Positions 59,901 to 64,000 of a stretch of 64,000 nt of DNA are shown here, piece by piece. The notes below the pieces were generated by a model that saw nothing but the letters and a program-made list of their open reading frames with translations, did not search any database and was not told the DNA's origin. A program made the position numbers and the translations under genes. Position 1 is the first letter of the stretch. Each line of letters starts with the position of its first letter. Source of the stretch: Colocasia esculenta (Eukaryota; Streptophyta; Magnoliopsida; Alismatales; Araceae). Location: the NCBI GenBank assembly GCA_014218235.1, contig CM024760.1, forward strand, positions 9,962,049-10,026,048. Direction: 5' to 3'.

Positions 59901-62594
59901 TTTGCCATCTCTGTATATTTATCATTTTTCTGCTTCTTATTATATTATGACTTAATGTAGAACTATGCCTTTGGTGTTCAATTTGGATATCTTCTATTTT
60001 GTCTGCAATATTGATAATTCTTCCATGATTTGAAGCAGAGGCAGTGAAGAAATCTACTTAAAGGCAGCTTTTAGTTTGTTGAGAATACTTTTGCAGTATT
60101 TATTCACCTGGAGCCCTTTTTTGGAGAAATATGTGATGGAAGTTGCTTGCATTAATTGGGTCTTGGAAATTGCTGGACCATGTCCCATTCGGCTAGCAAC
60201 TTTCATGGTGCAAATGAGGATTTCTACCTTATTCTTCACTCTTCCATAAAAAATGTTCATTGTTTTTTTAAGAATTGATTTCTAAATACCTTCCACATCT
60301 TCAATTTCGTTATTATCTCTGAGATAGCAGGTTGAAGATGATGGTACGAAATTGATGGTCCATCAATAGATGATTTCTGTGAATTCTCTCTATCAGAAAC
60401 CAAAGGCTGGTTTGGTACTGTATGGAACATCAAACATGAAAGGGAATTATGCTCAATTGGGAAAAAATTGAGTCTTGTAGAATTTGTGTTTGATGAACTC
60501 ATAAATCCAGTGGATCAGGATGGAAGCCACCTCAGGAGGCTGGATGTGAGAACCAGGACATTTTCCAGGAAAGTCTCTTGTTTCAGGGAGGTGAGCAATA
60601 TGGTGGAAGACTAAAGTTTGTTCACTTGATACCAGAATTTTCCTTCTAATTTCCCTGTATGACGTTCAAACACATTTGGAAGCTTCCTGGATTGCTATAT
60701 TTCAGATCTATTTTAAATATCTCCAGGTCTTTTTCATTCTCTCTCCAAGATTGTGCCTCATAAGGATCAGGTGAAGCCAACATTGAGGGCAGCAAAGGAG
60801 ATGGAGAAGTAGGGAAAATGAAGAGGATAGTAGCAGCACCGGTGGAGAAAGTAGACTAGGGTGTTTGGCGGGTGGTGATGATGATGATGATGATGATGAT
60901 GAAGGATGAGAAGTGTTGGAAATTGTCTTTTCTCTCTCCAAGATGTGTATAGGTATCTCCTGTCTAACAAATAAGACAACATGGAGATGCAAGACGTCAG
61001 TCATCCTTTGAAAGCGTGCATTCCTCAAGGTGTAGTGGGCAAAGTAGGTAGTAGATTCGAACATCTGCAATAATAGGGAAGAATTTTATCTAAGTTGTTC
61101 AAGAACTTGATCATGATTGCTTTTACGTGTGCGCATGCACAAGACCAAGGTGTCAATATGGTTTTGTTTGTGAGAAACACTGGAAACCAAAATTTTAGGC
61201 CTGTTTTTTGAAGTAGGGAGCAATAATTCAACTCTAACATGGGATGGCTTTTAGATGGCAAAGATGAAATTGCATTAGTTGTCATGTGTTGATGCAGATT
61301 ATCGCAGATAAGAGAGAATAAAGCAGCACAGGCCTACTCTCTCCTTTCCTACCTCCCATACATTTTTCTTGGTGTCTTCACAAGGCTGCAGAGGTCATAT
61401 CTTTTATTTGGATAGTGTCATATCTACTTGTCACAGACATTGAGACTATTTCCAGAACTGGTGGAATATGTCTGTCTTTTTATGATTATTAAACCCCAAG
61501 CCTTGACGGTTATTCAAACTTGTGCTGTCTTTGTTTGTGTCCACAGACCACGTGAGGAGTTATACTTGAGACCGGCTATGTTTTGGGGCGTATTCATATT
61601 CATGCATACTTGCTTTGCAAATGGTGTGGTCTTATTGCTCGTTGGAAAAATGAATCTTTAGACTGTTATGTTCTGATGTAAACTGTTCCTTTTGGCCACC
61701 TTTCATTTACATATGGCCCCTCTTTTCTTCACTTACATAGTTTATTGTCTATTAGTATCTTCTTTCTGTTTTATTACATTTGTATCTTAGTTCGCGTTTA
61801 CCCTGTTTTTACACATGATGGTTTCATGGGCTCTATTTCTCGTGAGCTGTGTGTGTCCATTTATTATCCTCTGATATTGTGATTTTAAGACGGTTTCCTT
61901 TGAAGGAAGAGCCGTACTGGAGCTCTTACTTTTTCCATTTACTTTATCAGAAAATTGTGATGAATCCATTTTTATTGCAAAAGTTGCTAGTCTAGTCTGT
62001 TGGAATGGTATGTTTTGGTATCTTCATTGCTTGTGAAGTTTACTATTCAGGACAATGATATCTTGTAGGTGGATAACCAGATTTATTTGTAGAACTCAAA
62101 TGAAGAGTTCTTCTTCCAAATACTCTCCCACCGATGATCCTCGCTGGACTCCATCATCAAGATCTACTTCTCGGAAGCCGTTTGCAGTGGCTCCATGCGA
62201 TGGTACTGCGAGAGGTATATCAGGTGTAATAAGTTAAATGCTTTTGTGCTTAGCGCTCGGTTACTGCTCTGCTCAATCCAAGATAACTTTGCCCAGGCCT
62301 TACATGTTTCTTATTTTGACTATTTTCATGGACTTTTCAGGGTCACACAAAACACCACCACAGGTGCCACTCGAGGGGGAAACGTTCTACTCCACCTTTC
62401 ATGACACACCTGAGCGGAAGAAATTCTCGAAGGAAGAGTGGAAGGCATTCACTAGGCATTGCACAAAAAGGGCCATGGATGAGTTATCGTCCTCCCCTGA
62501 CTTCGCCCGTTGGGTAGCTAACAATGCTGAAAGGATAACTGTGACTCCCAACAGCGATAATGCAGAGACAGATCAGCGGTTTCATTGGTTTTAA
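56914..62594 (+). CDS. NEMP: NEMP/PNET2-type nuclear envelope membrane protein (DUF2215), 10 exons
   Basis: Integral inner-nuclear-membrane protein of the NEMP family; plant members (PNET2) link the envelope to chromatin and lamina-like proteins. Exons: 56914-57028, 57160-57382, 57482-57642, 57715-57860, 58331-58393, 58484-58576, 59413-59574, 59665-59771, 62069-62214, 62341-62594, giving 489 residues with all phases matching. Residues 1-38 are a signal peptide (RPWLLLAFFFFFFIFSS). A lumenal domain with Cys113-region and CPPGGW motifs reaches about 165. Five hydrophobic segments lie between 167 and 340. The nucleoplasmic tail is Ser-rich and ends in the family block ETFYSTFHDTPERKKFSKEE then SSPDFARWVANNAERIT. 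The Met at 56914 is preferred because the signal peptide follows at once; the frame is open further upstream to an ATG at 56806. Intron 8 is 2.3 kb and holds a possible alternative last exon. Confidence 0.9.
60875..60902. repeat. GAT trinucleotide microsatellite in NEMP intron 8
   Basis: Nine tandem TGA/GAT units inside the long intron. Confidence 0.9.
61547..61661 (+). other. possible alternative terminal exon of the NEMP gene
   Basis: A consensus acceptor (TTTGTTTGTGTCCACAG, ending 61546) precedes an open frame in exactly the phase left by exon 8. It would add PREELYLRPAMFWGVFIFMH and a further 17 residues, then stop. The result would be a protein of about 394 residues with one more hydrophobic segment instead of the conserved nucleoplasmic tail. 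It cannot be an internal exon, because its only good donor is out of phase with exon 9. It could equally be a chance frame. Confidence 0.35.
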
Positions 62595-63300
62595 GAGGGT
62601 AATTAGTTGCATTTACTTGGACTTCCGTGAGCTACCGCTAATCCCGGTGGTCCGGTCCATACAGCCGTGTACATTTCGAGTTGCAGAGCATTCAAACTGA
62701 CAGATTTTAGTTTCCAAAGAGACTAATCCAAAGCCGCCTCACATGCTTCCCCCAAACACAATACTGGGTTCTGTGTCGATGTCCCATGTCGCTGGACGAA
62801 GACCTCCAAATCCTGGAACCAGGTTCTGAGATTAGACTGGGCGTCAAGCATCCATCAAGAATATCGGATTGGAGAAGCAATTGGAGAGAAACCTCTGTTT
62901 CCCTTTAACCATTAGTACCAAGGTGCCAGCGATGCCCTTTTGTATTAAGTTTTGGCATTTCTTGGGGCTGTGTGCTCTTCTTGAAATGTACAATGTGTAT
63001 TTTTTTCCATTGATGTTGTGAAGTGCCGACAGGTGAAGGTCTTATATGGTCTTTATTGTGTTTCTTTCATCCCCTCGAGATAATTGTCGGCATAAGCTTG
63101 AAGTGCCTGTTTGGATTACAAATGGTCAGCTCATGGATTTCACATAGGTTCTGTTTCTCTGTTAACCCGTGGTCTGACACATTTGGATCTATCTCTTGGC
63201 CTTTCTGGGGGGTGGGTTGGGATCCCTGTAGTGGGACTTAGTCATCTATAAGGGGGATGGACTGCTGTAAATTGGTCTCAGGATCATAAGCAGAAGCCAA
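62595..63300. other. 3' UTR and 3' flank of the NEMP gene
   Basis: Transcribed-looking T-rich DNA with no further gene. A poly(A) site is likely within the first 400 bases but was not pinned down. Confidence 0.45.
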
Positions 63301-63319
63301 TCCACATCCAGCGGCTTGG

Positions 63320-63860
63320 GGTTTATTCCATAGTTGTTAAGGCCCACTAAGGCTGTGGCCCGCCGTCTTACTACTTAGGCACCAAAGCAAGGCGGCGCCT
63401 AGTTTATGTAACAAAGTATTTGGATATCTATATTTTGTACCATGTATATTCTCTATTGTTAAAATAAAAGTGATACACACAAATATTTAGCGCATGTGTA
63501 CGAAGGTCATATAACGAAGAAATAACAAATATTAATAAAAATGATTAATAATAATAAGACAATCAATTGGAGTTTTAGCATATGTTTGTCAAGTGTCAAC
63601 AAGTCTAAAAATTTTATGTAAGTTGAAATATTGCTAGACAAATGAGAATTCGAGAGAGAGAGAGAGAGAGAGAGAGATAAAGAATGATTAAATTATATAT
63701 AATAAATACATTCAACTATGAAAAACAAAACAGGTGCTGCTGTGGCTCATGAACCATACAGTTGTTTAATTTTATAGGACCATTTGCCGGAGCGACCATT
63801 CACCTTGGCAGTTCTTGTCGCCTAAGCATCACCTTAAAAACAAAAATTATTCTTCTCTCA
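63320..63860. repeat. degenerate hAT-like repeat
   Basis: The left part has CATAGTTGTTAAGGCCCACTA, then CTTAGGCACCAAAGCAAGGCG. The right part has TGTCGCCTAAGCATCACCTTA. Runs of GGCGCC/TTAGGCG beside GTTGTTAAGGC are a familiar theme of some plant hAT derivatives. The inverted match is weak and no TSD was found. Confidence 0.3.
63652..63677. repeat. GA microsatellite
   Basis: A pure GA run within the degenerate repeat. Confidence 0.9.
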
Positions 63861-64000
63861 CTTTGTTGCTGTAGTCCACTCGGACAAGCTCCATGTTCAT
63901 CAAACACCTGCCGGGTATTCAGATGGACTCGGGAACTTGATGCCCCTTAGATCTTTGAGAAAGAAGTGCAGTCTACGTGGATAAATTGTCTATAAAAATA

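Noticed and set aside
60257..61285. Minus-strand frames in NEMP intron 8, considered as a nested gene
   Set aside because: They are short and disjoint, one is dominated by a serine run from the GAT microsatellite, and there is no domain or splice pattern.

Overview
The window is nuclear DNA of a flowering plant. It has intron-rich genes with GT-AG introns, plant-specific gene families, plant-type tRNA primer-binding sites in LTR retrotransposons, and many small inverted-repeat transposons. The first exons of all three convincing genes are clearly more GC-rich than the later exons. Such a 5' to 3' GC gradient is typical of monocots, but no species can be named from this sequence alone.

Three host genes are well supported, all on the + strand. 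(1) 6766-12452 is a nucleobase-ascorbate transporter (NAT family) with 14 exons and 526 residues. (2) 21367-22698 is a small N-myristoylation-type PADRE/DUF4228 stress-response protein with 3 exons and 207 residues. (3) 56914-62594 is a NEMP/PNET2-type (DUF2215) nuclear-envelope membrane protein with 10 exons and 489 residues. I reconstructed each exon chain by hand; all exon phases agree and each chain ends at a family-typical C-terminus. The three genes have no evident functional link and are separated by transposon-rich DNA.

Layout: 1-5.6 kb is AT-rich intergenic DNA with small inverted-repeat elements, a possible coding fragment and an LTR-like stretch. 5.6-12.5 kb is the NAT gene. 12.5-15.7 kb is intergenic. 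15.75-18.55 kb is an 0.8-kb segment present twice in direct orientation around a truncated Ty1/copia 3' end, followed by a GC-rich LTR-like block. 20.0-22.9 kb holds a MITE inside a TA microsatellite and then the PADRE gene. 24.3-54.8 kb is a deeply nested LTR-retrotransposon block.

In that block: solo LTR A sits in a GA microsatellite (TSD GAGAG). Solo LTR G2 (TSD ACGGT) is nested in the related LTR G1, and G2 in turn carries a hAT-type MITE containing a tRNA-like segment. A Mutator-type MITE (9-bp TSD TTTTCTAAT) follows. A minus-strand LARD-like element has two 2894-bp LTRs (B and C) around about 2.8 kb of non-coding internal DNA. That internal DNA is split by LTR E (TSD GCTCC), and E is itself split by an Athila-like gag-only element D (TSD CTATA). 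A minus-strand fragment of E (E') lies beyond C. 54.8-56.5 kb is AT-rich intergenic, 56.5-62.6 kb is the NEMP gene, and 62.6-64 kb is its 3' flank with a degenerate hAT-like repeat.

The least explained signal is a set of short CpG-rich words (GTCGC followed by GTTC, CTTC or GACC, often forming perfect hairpins) that recurs in all the LTR families of the block although those LTRs otherwise do not look alike.
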